Source of the DNA: an uncultured Polaribacter sp.
GTDB taxonomy: Bacteria > Bacteroidota > Bacteroidia > Flavobacteriales > Flavobacteriaceae
DNA length: 41,611 nt
Direction of reading: 5' to 3'
Assembly (NCBI GenBank): GCA_905480405.1
Contig: CAJQQH010000061.1
Location: forward strand, 1-41,611
The translations under genes and the position numbers were made by a program. The notes below the pieces were generated by a model. The model worked only from the letters and a program-made list of their open reading frames with translations. It did not search any database and had not been told where the DNA came from. Positions 1-8,151 of the stretch are shown piece after piece. Within the stretch, counting starts at the first letter, position 1; each line of letters starts with the position of its first letter.

Positions 1-30
1 AAAAGCGTTACTTAATTGTAACGCTTTTTT
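1..30 (+). terminator. Intrinsic terminator of an upstream gene outside the window
   Basis: Perfect 10-bp stem (AAAGCGTTAC / GTAACGCTTT, 2-11 with 18-27) around a 6-nt loop, followed by a run of T. It would end a plus-strand transcript entering from the left, separating it from pth. Confidence 0.85.
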
Positions 31-34
31 ATTG

Positions 35-53
35 CTCTAAATTTAATTTAGAG
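35..53. repeat. 8-bp inverted repeat upstream of pth
   Basis: CTCTAAAT (35-42), a 3-nt spacer TTA, then ATTTAGAG (46-53). It has no T tract and lies just upstream of the candidate -7 box for pth. It could be an operator or simply AT-rich dyad symmetry; nothing further can be said from sequence. Confidence 0.4.
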
Positions 54-75
54 TATCATATTATATAATTCTTCT

Positions 76-83
76 TATTTTTG
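76..83 (+). promoter_or_regulatory. Candidate -7 box for pth
   Basis: TATTTTTG matches the Bacteroidota -7 consensus TANNTTTG. No TTG lies at a suitable -33 distance. The box ends only 4 nt before the ATG at 88, so transcripts would be nearly leaderless for that start, or carry a leader of about 60 nt for the in-frame ATG at 151. Confidence 0.35.
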
Positions 84-87
84 AAGA

Positions 88-717
88 ATGAATTTAAAAA
101 ACTTCTTTTATAAATTATTCTCTATAAAAGTTGAAACTAAAGAAGAATTGATGAAGAAATTTTTAATTGTTGGTTTAGGTAATATTGGTGATAAATACAC
201 AAATACTCGTCATAACATTGGCTTTAAAATTGTTGATGAAGTTGCAGAAGAACATAAAGTTACTTTTGAAACAGATAAACTAGGAGACATAGCAACGTTT
301 CGTTTTAAAGGCAGAACGTTTATATTATTAAAGCCAAGTACATTTATGAATTTAAGTGGAAAAGCCGTTAAGTATTGGATGGATAAAGAAAACATATCCA
401 TAGAAAACATCTTAATAGTAACAGATGATGTTCATATAGATTTTGGTAGTATTCGGTTAAAAGCCAAAGGTTCTGCAGGCGGACATAATGGATTGAAAGA
501 TATTCAAGAAAAACTAAACACCCAACAATATGCACGCTTTAGGTTTGGAGTTGGAGGAAACTACAGTAAAGGAAGACAAGCAGATTTTGTGCTTGGTGAA
601 TGGAATAAAGAAGAAACTAGTCTATTAATAGAGCGCATACCAACCTCTGCAAAAGTAATTCCTTCTTTTGGTACAGCCGGTTTAGCAAACACTATGAATA
701 CATTTAATGGTAAGTAA
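88..717 (+). CDS. pth: Peptidyl-tRNA hydrolase
   Basis: Releases tRNA from peptidyl-tRNAs that drop off the ribosome; cytoplasmic and essential in most bacteria. The core begins at residue 22 (MKKFLIVGLGNIG). The family's catalytic His is in NTRHNIGF, the tRNA-binding Met-Asn in STFMNLSG, the Asp in TDDVH, and the His-Asn pair in GGHNG. The ORF opens at ATG 88 with a 21-residue basic-hydrophobic extension of the kind I recall in flavobacterial Pth proteins. The ATG at 151 would give the classical length, so the start is not certain. It stands alone, flanked by terminators on both sides and convergent with the lipoprotein gene downstream. Confidence 0.96.
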   Translation: MNLKNFFYKLFSIKVETKEELMKKFLIVGLGNIGDKYTNTRHNIGFKIVDEVAEEHKVTFETDKLGDIATFRFKGRTFILLKPSTFMNLSGKAVKYWMDKENISIENILIVTDDVHIDFGSIRLKAKGSAGGHNGLKDIQEKLNTQQYARFRFGVGGNYSKGRQADFVLGEWNKEETSLLIERIPTSAKVIPSFGTAGLANTMNTFNGK

Positions 718-742
718 TTTTATTGTAAAAATTAACCATTAG

Positions 743-792
743 TATTAGAACAAAAAAGGTGTCGAGAATTCGACACCTTTTTTGTTCTAATA
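743..792. terminator. Bidirectional terminator between pth and the lipoprotein gene
   Basis: Perfect 23-bp inverted repeat (743-765 with 770-792) with a 4-nt loop. A and T runs inside the arms supply a U tract for transcripts from either direction, as expected between two convergent genes. Confidence 0.92.
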
Positions 793-802
793 CATATTCT
801 AA

Positions 803-1348
803 TTATTGCCTTATAAAACTAATATTAGCTTTTATTTCTGTAGTTACTTTATCAACTTCCTCTTCTCCTTCTTGACTTAAACTAAATGAAGTCTCATTAA
901 AGGTAACAACTTCAAGTTCTCCATTTAAAAAATCTCCTTGTACAGAAGTAAAAGTAATTGTATTATTTACTGTATTTAAACTATACGATCCAGAATCTGT
1001 AAAATCTATTATTTCTGTATTTGTAAATTGGCTTCCAACTGCTGGAATTACAACAGAAACAACTCTATATTGTCCAGAAGCTGTATAACTACCATTTGCA
1101 TTTAAAACAAAAATTACTTGAAAAGTATCTCCTTCACTTGTAGAAGTAGCTACAGTAAAAGGAACTTCTACACCTGCTACATCAGTTACAGAGGTTACAT
1201 TTGTTTCAATATTAAAACTGTTAATATTGTACGTACCTGCAATATTATCATTAGACAATACAAAAAGAGGTTCATTACTATCATTATTACTGCATCCGGT
1301 AATTGAAACAGCAATTAAAAGAACTAAAATAAATTTAAAGAATTTCAT
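803..1348 (-). CDS. Outer-membrane-type lipoprotein, lipocalin-like, function unknown
   Basis: 181 residues. Residues 1-18 form a lipoprotein signal peptide ending in ITGC (lipobox Cys19), followed by a Ser-Asn-Asp-rich linker. The mature part is rich in beta-forming residues. It opens with an IAGTYNINSF segment and contains FVLNANGSYTASGQYRV and GSYSLN segments, a pattern typical of Bacteroidota lipocalin-like lipoproteins; that assignment is by resemblance only. No catalytic motif is visible. It is probably monocistronic, with a TATATTTG box 17 nt upstream and the shared 23-bp terminator downstream. Confidence 0.8.
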   Translation of the reverse strand: MKFFKFILVLLIAVSITGCSNNDSNEPLFVLSNDNIAGTYNINSFNIETNVTSVTDVAGVEVPFTVATSTSEGDTFQVIFVLNANGSYTASGQYRVVSVVIPAVGSQFTNTEIIDFTDSGSYSLNTVNNTITFTSVQGDFLNGELEVVTFNETSFSLSQEGEEEVDKVTTEIKANISFIRQ

Positions 1349-1364
1349 ACTATTATTTTTATGT

Positions 1365-1372
1365 CAAATATA
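1365..1372 (-). promoter_or_regulatory. Candidate -7 box for the lipoprotein gene
   Basis: On the minus strand this reads TATATTTG, an exact TANNTTTG match, 16 nt before the ATG at 1348. No TTG -33 element lies within 17-23 nt. Confidence 0.45.
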
Positions 1373-1422
1373 ACTCATAAAAGAGAAATATATTATTTTG
1401 TACAATTGTTTAATACTAAAAT

Positions 1423-1872
1423 TTAGTTTTCGCTAGCAAACCATTCTGCAAAACTAGTTTCTGTTTCTGATAATTTTATAGAATGTAGTTTGATATTATC
1501 TGGCAATCTGGTTTTAATTTTTTCAGCAAAATCAATTACCATCATCTCACTTGTTGGCTGATAATCTACCAAAATAACATGATGATCTCTTTCTTGTAAT
1601 TCCTTAGCCAACTCTAAATGAGGTGTGTTTTTATTAAATACTGTTGCATGATCAAAAATATCTACAATTTCTTCATTAACAATTTTCTTAAGGTCTCCAA
1701 AGTCAATAACCATTCCAAACTTTACGTTTGTATTATCTGTAATAGGCTTTCCAGAAACTGTTACAGAAAGCTTGTAAGAATGCCCATGAACATTTTTACA
1801 TTTACCATCATAACCATATAATGCATGTCCGGTTTCAAAATTAAACTGCTTTGTAATTCTTATTGTGCTCAT
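1423..1872 (-). CDS. queD: 6-carboxytetrahydropterin synthase / PTPS family
   Basis: Converts 7,8-dihydroneopterin triphosphate to 6-carboxy-5,6,7,8-tetrahydropterin, the first committed step to 7-deazaguanine (queuosine precursor). 149 residues. The three zinc histidines are H16 (FETGHAL) and H29/H31 (VHGHSY), and the catalytic Cys is C25 (GKCKN). D74-H75 (FDHATVFN), E109 (PTSEM) and the C-terminal SETETS segment complete the site. Having the Cys ligand loop favours QueD over animal-type PTPS activity, but this cannot be proved here. The start overlaps the stop of the 27-residue peptide upstream (TAATG), so translation is probably coupled. The other que genes are not in the window. Confidence 0.93.
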   Translation of the reverse strand: MSTIRITKQFNFETGHALYGYDGKCKNVHGHSYKLSVTVSGKPITDNTNVKFGMVIDFGDLKKIVNEEIVDIFDHATVFNKNTPHLELAKELQERDHHVILVDYQPTSEMMVIDFAEKIKTRLPDNIKLHSIKLSETETSFAEWFASEN

Positions 1873-1955
1873 TAACGTCTGTTTCTAAATTTGTTGTAAA
1901 AATACACAATAACCAATACTACTGCTAAAACTAGAAATAAATAATCTCCTCCCAT
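1872..1955 (-). CDS. 27-residue single-pass membrane peptide, unannotated type
   Basis: A short reading frame between the GH3 gene and queD, starting at ATG 1955-1953 and stopping at TAA 1874-1872. The peptide begins MGGDYLFLVLAVVLVIVYFY: a short acidic start, about 16 hydrophobic residues, then a basic tail (NKFRNRR). This is a clean positive-inside transmembrane layout. Its stop shares a base with the queD start (TAATG), the same junction type seen between the M23 and GH3 genes. The gap from the GH3 stop is only 20 nt. I infer a real coupled cistron; no function is known to me. Confidence 0.6.
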   Translation of the reverse strand: MGGDYLFLVLAVVLVIVYFYNKFRNRR

Positions 1956-1975
1956 TTTTTATAAACTTTATGTTG

Positions 1976-3472
1976 CTATTCTTTTAAAAAACCCTGTAAA
2001 ACATCAGCAATTTTTCTATTATCTGATAATTGCGGAATCTTGTTTTGTCCTCCAAATTTACCAATCGATTTCATATATTCATGAAAACCACCTTTTTTAA
2101 CTTTTCTTATAATTAAAGGACGTAAAACTTTTCCTTCAATTAAATCTAAATAATAGATGTTTTGTGCTTGCATAGAAGCATCCACTTTAGTGGCAAAATC
2201 TTCTAAGTTTTCTGGTTCATTTTCAAATTCTATAAACCATTCGTGATAAGGTAAACCACTTGTAGGGTTTACTTGTGGTGCTACGGTAAACTCACTGATA
2301 TTAATAAGTGTGTTTAAAATTGAATCATTCAATGCTTTTTCTACCTCTTTACCAATAACGTGTTCGCCAAAGGCGGATATGAAGTGCTTTATTCTTCCGG
2401 TAACTTTAATTCTATAAGGTTTTATTGATGTAAACTCAACAGTATCGCCAATATTGTACCCCCAAAGACCAGCAGTTGTATTTAAGATGATAGCATAATT
2501 AACACCTATTTTTACATCTTTTAAAGAAATTCTTGTAGGGTTTTCATCTAAGAACTCAGTTGCAGGAATAAATTCATAGAAAATACCTGACTTTAATTGT
2601 AATAACATTCCTTTTTCGGTTTGCGAATCTTGATACGCAATAAAACCTTCTGAGGCAGGATATAGTTCTATATAATCTATTTTTTTACCGATTAAACTTT
2701 CAAACTTATTCTTATAAGGTTCAAAGTTTACACCTCCATAAACAAAGAAATTAAAATTCGGAAATAACTCAGAAACCGATTTACCGGTTTTTTCTATCAG
2801 TTTTTCGAAATACATTTGCACCCAAGAAGGGATTCCGCTAATAACAGACATGTCTTCATTAATGGTTTCTTCTACAACTGCATTTACTTTAGTATCCCAA
2901 TCTTCTATACAGTTAGTTTCCCAACTTGGTAATCTGTTTTTTAATAAATACTGCGGTACATAATGTGCAGCAATACCACTTAATCTACCTAGTTTTACAC
3001 CATTTTTATCTTCTAAAACTGGGCTTCCTTGTAAAAAAATCATTTTACCATTTACAAAACTTGCATCATTTTTTTCTGCTATATAAAATAATAAAGCGTT
3101 TCTTGCAGCTTTAATATGCGATGGCATAGAATCTTTTGTAATTGGTATATATTTTGCCCCAGATGTTGTACCAGATGTTTTAGCAAAATAAAGAGGTTTA
3201 CCTACCCAAAGTACATCAGCCTCACCTGCAACAACTCTATCTACATAGGTTTTTAAACCTTCATAATCTGTTACCTTTACTCGCTTTTTAAAATCATCAT
3301 AAGTAACAATATTCTCAAAATCATGATCTTTACCAAATGCCGTGTTTTTAGCTTTAGAGATTAACTTTTTAAAAACTTTATCTTGTGTTTTATGAGGCGC
3401 ATTCGCCCATTTAAAAATTCTTTTGGTAACAACTTTAGCAAACGGAATTGCAAATACAGATTTTATACTCAT
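1976..3472 (-). CDS. GH3 auxin-responsive promoter family protein (acyl-adenylating, firefly-luciferase superfamily)
   Basis: 498 residues, the usual length for bacterial GH3 homologues. The family adenylates a carboxylic acid and, in plants, conjugates it to an amino acid; the substrate in Bacteroidota is not known. The P-loop-like adenylation motif is FAKTSGTTSGAKYIPIT (about residues 98-114). Other family motifs are the YPASEGF segment (A5-like) near 272 and GLWGYNIGDTVEF (about 338-350), followed by the hinge VTGRIKHFISAFGEHV. No signal peptide or membrane helix is visible. It shares the TAATG junction with the M23 peptidase gene upstream, so the two are translationally linked. Confidence 0.92.
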   Translation of the reverse strand: MSIKSVFAIPFAKVVTKRIFKWANAPHKTQDKVFKKLISKAKNTAFGKDHDFENIVTYDDFKKRVKVTDYEGLKTYVDRVVAGEADVLWVGKPLYFAKTSGTTSGAKYIPITKDSMPSHIKAARNALLFYIAEKNDASFVNGKMIFLQGSPVLEDKNGVKLGRLSGIAAHYVPQYLLKNRLPSWETNCIEDWDTKVNAVVEETINEDMSVISGIPSWVQMYFEKLIEKTGKSVSELFPNFNFFVYGGVNFEPYKNKFESLIGKKIDYIELYPASEGFIAYQDSQTEKGMLLQLKSGIFYEFIPATEFLDENPTRISLKDVKIGVNYAIILNTTAGLWGYNIGDTVEFTSIKPYRIKVTGRIKHFISAFGEHVIGKEVEKALNDSILNTLINISEFTVAPQVNPTSGLPYHEWFIEFENEPENLEDFATKVDASMQAQNIYYLDLIEGKVLRPLIIRKVKKGGFHEYMKSIGKFGGQNKIPQLSDNRKIADVLQGFLKE

Positions 3473-4335
3473 TATTTAAAATCGATCAAATTTATTGGAT
3501 TTACAGCATATCCTCCACTCCAAAGCTCAAAATGCAAATGTGGTCCTGTAGTAAGTTCTCCTGTAGAACCTACACTAGCAATTACTTCTCCAGATTTTAC
3601 AAAATCTCCTTGTTCTTTTAATAAGTTACCATTATGCTTATATACAGAAATATAATCATCAGCATGTTTTAAAATAATAACATAACCTGTTTCTGTAGTC
3701 CAACCAGAAAAAATTACGGTACCATCTGCTGCGGCTTTTACTGCTGTATTTTTTTTAGCTACAATATCTACTGCTAAATGATTATTAGAATCAAAACTTT
3801 GAGAAACCGTACCTGATAAAGGAGCGAAAAAGACAATTTTTACATTTGTTTGCGCATTATTTTGAATTGGAAAACGATCTTGAATTTCTATTTTTTCTCT
3901 AAAAATTGAATCTTCTCTAGATGCATTTAGCAAACTATCTTGTATAAAAAACGCATCCGTTTTTACTTGTAAAGAATCTATTTTATCCGCCTCGATTTCA
4001 CCGGTTAAAATAGGTTGTAATGCTTTTGTGTAATTTTGCATAACAACTAATTTTCTTTTTAAAGAATCCGTTTTAAATGCTAATTTTGTTGCTTTAATTT
4101 TTAAATCTGTAGATGAATAACCAGGTATATATTCTTTTATAGGGGTAAATGTAATAAAAAAGGTAGTAACTAAAATTAATAAAAAAGACAACAAACCTCC
4201 CAAAACAAATACATTTAAAAGAGATAATTTTAATGAAAATCGTTCTTCGAATGTGTTTTCATTTAAAACTACTAATCTGTACTTATCAGTTAGTTTTTGC
4301 TTTAATTTTCCTTTTTTTTTCTTTTTATTATCCAC
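3472..4335 (-). CDS. M23 family metallopeptidase, membrane-anchored, active site intact
   Basis: 287 residues. The N-terminus is very basic (KKKKKGKLKQK), then comes one transmembrane helix (about 40-65), a periplasmic region with a probable coiled coil (about 80-160), and a C-terminal peptidase M23 domain. Zinc ligands are present in HLAVD (HxxxD) and in the HLHFEL motif (HxH), so it should be a working peptidoglycan endopeptidase or an activator of one. It is co-directional with nadD (47-nt gap) and overlaps the GH3 start by one base. I recall similar M23 genes next to GH3 genes in other flavobacteria; this is memory, not a search. Confidence 0.93.
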   Translation of the reverse strand: MDNKKKKKGKLKQKLTDKYRLVVLNENTFEERFSLKLSLLNVFVLGGLLSFLLILVTTFFITFTPIKEYIPGYSSTDLKIKATKLAFKTDSLKRKLVVMQNYTKALQPILTGEIEADKIDSLQVKTDAFFIQDSLLNASREDSIFREKIEIQDRFPIQNNAQTNVKIVFFAPLSGTVSQSFDSNNHLAVDIVAKKNTAVKAAADGTVIFSGWTTETGYVIILKHADDYISVYKHNGNLLKEQGDFVKSGEVIASVGSTGELTTGPHLHFELWSGGYAVNPINLIDFK

Positions 4336-4382
4336 AAAGTGTGTTTTGAGTGTTGTATAAATACAACGTAAAAATAGCGAAA

Positions 4383-4964
4383 CTATTTTTTATAAAAATT
4401 CATTTCATCTATGTATTCCCAAACTTCTTTACTTAACATAGGTTTAATGTTCTTTTTGTCTTTAATACCATTTCTAATCATTGTAGAAGAAATTTGCACA
4501 ATTGGTGCATCAACTAAATGAATTTTAGAGTGATTTTTAAATTGATGCTCTACTTTACCTTCTGCAATTCTTGGATATACATATATATGATGATGTTCTA
4601 AAATAGTTTCATAATTTTTCCATTTATGAAAACTCTTTAAATTATCTTCTCCCATAATCAAACAAAATTCCTTGTTTGGGTATCTATCAGAAATATGTGC
4701 TAATGTAAAAACTGTATAATTAGGTTGTGGTAATTTAAATTCAATATCTGAAGGGTTTATTTTTGGATATCTCTCTGTTGCTCTATAAACCAATTCGAAC
4801 CTATGATGATTTTCTAATAAAGAGTTTTTCTTTTTAAACGGATTATGAGGTGTAACAACCATCCAAATTTCATCTAAATCTGAATTTTCTACCATGTGAT
4901 TTGCAATAATTAAATGCCCAACATGAATTGGATTGAAAGTACCAAAGTATAAACCTATTTTCAT
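4383..4964 (-). CDS. nadD: Nicotinate-nucleotide adenylyltransferase
   Basis: Joins ATP and nicotinate mononucleotide to give deamido-NAD in NAD synthesis; cytosolic. 193 residues. The nucleotidyltransferase signature GTFNPIHVGHL (residues 8-18, HxGH H14/H17) and the C-terminal ISSTMIR motif (about 158-164) are both intact. It lies 15 nt after gmk in a minus-strand run yicC-gmk-nadD. Confidence 0.96.
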   Translation of the reverse strand: MKIGLYFGTFNPIHVGHLIIANHMVENSDLDEIWMVVTPHNPFKKKNSLLENHHRFELVYRATERYPKINPSDIEFKLPQPNYTVFTLAHISDRYPNKEFCLIMGEDNLKSFHKWKNYETILEHHHIYVYPRIAEGKVEHQFKNHSKIHLVDAPIVQISSTMIRNGIKDKKNIKPMLSKEVWEYIDEMNFYKK

Positions 4965-4979
4965 AATTATGCTTTTAGT

Positions 4980-5570
4980 TTATGGTTTTGGGTTTAATTC
5001 CAAAAAATCACTTACTAATTCTTCTGCTTCTTTTAAAGCATCTTCTAAAATATAATTTTTAATAATTTTATCAAACTGAGGTGCTGTAGCTAACTCTACT
5101 GAAGCTTTTGCAATTCTCATATTAATTTTATCTTCACTTTCTGTAGAACGCTTTTTTAAACGGATTTTTAACTCATCTACACTTGGTGGTTTTACAAAAA
5201 CAGACAATGTTTCATTTGGAAATTTCTTTTTAATACGCAAACCTCCTACTACATCAATATCAAAAATAACGTGTTTTTTTAATGCCCAAATACGCTCTAC
5301 TTCTGTTTTTAAAGTTCCGTAAAAGTTATCTCTATAGACTTCTTCCCATTCTAGAAACTTATCATTTTTAATATTATTTTTAAACTCTTTTAAATCGATA
5401 AAATAATAATCTTCTCCATCTTTTTCAAAACCTCTAGGTTCTCTAGAAGTAGCAGATATTGAAAACTCTAAATTAAAATTTTCTTGTTTTAATAAATGAC
5501 GTACAATGGTGGTTTTACCTGAACCTGAAGGTGCTGAAAACACAAATAATTTTCCTTTAAAATCTGACAT
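4980..5570 (-). CDS. gmk: Guanylate kinase
   Basis: Phosphorylates GMP to GDP with ATP. 196 residues, standard length. The Walker A loop is APSGSGKT (13-20). The GMP-binding region has TSREPRGFEKDGEDYYFI, with the Arg, Glu and Tyr expected of the family, and the lid includes RLKKRSTESEDKINMR. A 97-nt gap to yicC upstream carries a small inverted repeat (ATTCTG/CAGAAT), so gmk may have its own promoter. Confidence 0.96.
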   Translation of the reverse strand: MSDFKGKLFVFSAPSGSGKTTIVRHLLKQENFNLEFSISATSREPRGFEKDGEDYYFIDLKEFKNNIKNDKFLEWEEVYRDNFYGTLKTEVERIWALKKHVIFDIDVVGGLRIKKKFPNETLSVFVKPPSVDELKIRLKKRSTESEDKINMRIAKASVELATAPQFDKIIKNYILEDALKEAEELVSDFLELNPKP

Positions 5571-5667
5571 AGATTTTCTAATTTTTGTTATTCTGTATTT
5601 ATATTCAGAATATATTGTATTAATAATGATAAGCTAAGCTATTTATTCTGCTTGTTTTAAAATTTAT

Positions 5668-6534
5668 TTAAAGTACATTTAAAATTTGCTCTTTAATTTG
5701 TTCTAATTCATTTTTCATTTGAATAACAGCTTTTTGCATTGGAGCAAAATTTGCTTTAGAACCTGTAGTATTTATTTCTCTACCCATTTCTTGTACAATG
5801 AATCCTAGTTTTTTTCCATTAGAATCTGGTGTTTCTAAAGTTTGCAAGAAATAATCTAAATGATTAGATAAACGCACTTTTTCTTCATTAATATCTAGTT
5901 TTTCTAGATAATAAATCAGTTCTTGTTCAAACCTATTTTGATCTGTATCAACCTTTAAATCGTCAATTGCTTTTTGCAAACGAGCTTTTACATTTTCTAT
6001 TCTATCTGCATCATAAGAATATACCTCTTCTAAAAACTTTCTAATATTGGCAACTCTCTCTCTAAAATCTATTTCTAAAGAAGCAGCTTCATCAATTCTA
6101 TATTGTACTATTTCTTTAATAGCAACATCAATATTTTCATTAATTAAATTCCACTCATTTTCATCTAACTCTTCTCTTTCTGTTTTTAATGCATCTGGCA
6201 TATTAATAGCCATTTTTAATAGCGATACATCATCAGAAGAACCAGTTTGCACAACGTTTCTTAACTGTTGCATATATTCTTTTACAACTCCGTGATTTAT
6301 AGTTGTTGATGTTTCATCTGCAGTCATTTCAACAAAAATTGAGAAATCTACTTTTCCTCTTACCAATGAACTTGCAAGCTTTTTACGAACCGACAATTCC
6401 TTTTCTTTATAGTAAGAAGGAATTCGAACATTTAAATCTAAATTTTTACTATTTAGAGATTTAATTTCTATAGTTACTTTTTTTGTTGGTAGTTGTAATA
6501 CAGATTTTCCGTAACCTGTCATAGATTGAATCAT
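5668..6534 (-). CDS. yicC: YicC family endoribonuclease
   Basis: 288 residues with the full two-part architecture: the N-terminal YicC domain beginning MIQSMTGYGKS and the C-terminal DUF1732-type domain with FIVQEMGREINTTGSKA and a final amphipathic helix. The E. coli family member is an endoribonuclease; substrate choice here is unknown. The position upstream of gmk is a common arrangement for this family. Confidence 0.94.
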   Translation of the reverse strand: MIQSMTGYGKSVLQLPTKKVTIEIKSLNSKNLDLNVRIPSYYKEKELSVRKKLASSLVRGKVDFSIFVEMTADETSTTINHGVVKEYMQQLRNVVQTGSSDDVSLLKMAINMPDALKTEREELDENEWNLINENIDVAIKEIVQYRIDEAASLEIDFRERVANIRKFLEEVYSYDADRIENVKARLQKAIDDLKVDTDQNRFEQELIYYLEKLDINEEKVRLSNHLDYFLQTLETPDSNGKKLGFIVQEMGREINTTGSKANFAPMQKAVIQMKNELEQIKEQILNVL

Positions 6535-6570
6535 ACAATCGCTGTTTTAAATGAATGGCAAAGATAAGTT

Positions 6571-7473
6571 TTATTTGCTTGAATCTTCTACTTGTTTGGT
6601 AACCAGATAAACTCCCAAAAAGATGAGTAAAGTTGCACAAATTTTTACAAGGTTTAAAGAGTCGCTACCAACAATTAATGCATAAATAGTTGCAATTACT
6701 GGTTGCAAATAAATAAAAACACTTACTGTCGTTGGTTTTAATTTAGATAAACCATAGAGGTTAAAAAGATAAGTAATACAAGACGTAAAAACAATTACAA
6801 ATCCAATATCCCAATAGATATTAGATGGCATATCTTGCCAATTAACTTCCATTAACTCATTATAACCAAAGGGTACAGTAAAAATTAGCCCTAACAAATA
6901 CAACCATTTTACAAGAAATATTGGATGGTATTTTTCTATTAAGTTTTTAGAGATTACTAGATACAAACCGTATGATGTAGCGTTTACAAAAACCAAAAAA
7001 TTTCCCCAATTACTATTTGTTGCATTCGTAATAGAAGCACTACCGTAAGTAATTAATAAAATTGCACCAATTAAACCTATAAATATACCTAAAGCTCTTT
7101 GTTTACCAATTGGTTTTCTAATTAGTATGCTAGAAAAAACTAACACCATTATAGGAGAAGTAACCATCATTACAGATGCACTTATGGGTGTAGTTAAACT
7201 TAAACCTTTAAAAAAAGAAAGCATATTTAATCCTACACCAAAAAAAGAGGCTAATAATAATGTTTTATAATCAGATTTTGCAATTTTTTGAAACTTTACA
7301 AACAAACCAAGTATCCAAAAAATAGTTGTTGCACCAATAACTCTTAAAAGAATAAAACCAAATGGCTTTACATATAAAGGCATAACTTCTTTTGCAATTG
7401 TATAGTTAACACCGTAAATTAAAGTAGCTATTGAAACGGCAATTAGTGCGAGTGTTCTTTTATTTATTTTCAA
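6571..7473 (-). CDS. DMT superfamily (EamA) transporter
   Basis: 300 residues with about ten hydrophobic segments in two repeats, typical of EamA inner-membrane exporters. The first repeat carries GVNYTIAKEVMPL and the boundary PISASVMMVTSPIMVLVFS; the second carries NWGNFLVFVNATSYGLYLV and a KLKPTTVSVFIYLQPVIATI segment. The substrate (amino acids, metabolites or drugs) cannot be read from sequence. It is on the same strand as yicC but 36 nt upstream of it, so it may head that transcript. Confidence 0.9.
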   Translation of the reverse strand: MKINKRTLALIAVSIATLIYGVNYTIAKEVMPLYVKPFGFILLRVIGATTIFWILGLFVKFQKIAKSDYKTLLLASFFGVGLNMLSFFKGLSLTTPISASVMMVTSPIMVLVFSSILIRKPIGKQRALGIFIGLIGAILLITYGSASITNATNSNWGNFLVFVNATSYGLYLVISKNLIEKYHPIFLVKWLYLLGLIFTVPFGYNELMEVNWQDMPSNIYWDIGFVIVFTSCITYLFNLYGLSKLKPTTVSVFIYLQPVIATIYALIVGSDSLNLVKICATLLIFLGVYLVTKQVEDSSK

Positions 7474-7530
7474 AACTATAATTCTAAAATTAAGCTACAA
7501 AGTTGATGATAAATTTTAAATTATTGCACA

Positions 7531-7562
7531 AAAAAAAGAGTTTCAATACAATTGAAACTCTT
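7531..7562 (-). terminator. Terminator of the BON-LysM gene
   Basis: A 12-bp perfect stem (AAGAGTTTCAAT at 7536-7547 with ATTGAAACTCTT at 7551-7562) and a 3-nt loop. On the minus strand it is followed by seven to eight T. Confidence 0.88.
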
Positions 7563-7586
7563 ATAACTCGTTAGCCAAAATTTTGG

Positions 7587-8057
7587 TTAGTCTACTAAAG
7601 GTGGTATTCTTAAAACCTGACCTGGATAAATTTTATCTGGGTGACTTAACATAGGTTTGTTTGCCTCAAAAATTACAGGATACTTCATAGCATTCCCATA
7701 ATAATTTTTAGCTATTTTACCTAACGTGTCTCCACTTTCTACGGTATGAAATTGTGCCATTTCTGCTTCTTCAATAACTTCTACTTCTGCAACCGTTAAG
7801 TTGTCTTCTACAGATGCAACACCGTTTGTGTTACCAGATACTAGAACTACTTTTTCTTTGGTTGCTAAATCTGCAGCTTCACCCCAAAGTTTTACTGCAT
7901 CATCAGCTACTTCTATAGATAAATCTGCAACTTCTAAACCATGAGAAACGATAGCTTCTCTTAATTGCGCAGATTTTTCTGCATTTTCTTCTTCTACTGT
8001 TTTACCAATTCCAAAAACTTTGGCTCCAGCATTTTTAATGAATGAAAAAATTCCCAT
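7587..8057 (-). CDS. kbp: BON and LysM domain protein, Kbp (YgaU)-like
   Basis: 156 residues: a short N-terminal stretch resembling the MGLFNF start of E. coli Kbp, a BON domain (about 36-92) and a LysM domain (about 103-154; HTVESGDTLGKIAKNYYG to YPGQVLRIP). E. coli Kbp is a cytoplasmic potassium-binding protein. There is no signal peptide here, which agrees with a cytoplasmic role rather than peptidoglycan binding. Length and domain order match the family. It is divergent from upp with its own terminator, so probably monocistronic. Confidence 0.88.
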   Translation of the reverse strand: MGIFSFIKNAGAKVFGIGKTVEEENAEKSAQLREAIVSHGLEVADLSIEVADDAVKLWGEAADLATKEKVVLVSGNTNGVASVEDNLTVAEVEVIEEAEMAQFHTVESGDTLGKIAKNYYGNAMKYPVIFEANKPMLSHPDKIYPGQVLRIPPLVD

Positions 8058-8151
8058 TTCTTTTTTAAATTTATTAATTAATAATTCAACTTTTTGTTAG
8101 TTGCAAGATACAAATTTTATAATATTACATTTGTTATTATATTTTGATACA

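Noticed and set aside
5590..5611. ATTCTG/CAGAAT dyad upstream of gmk
   Set aside because: Only six pairs in AT-rich DNA, with no other copy; not enough to call an operator.
8101..8151. TTG start at 8101 for upp
   Set aside because: The added 17 residues are unlike the family, and ATG 8152 gives the standard N-terminus and length.
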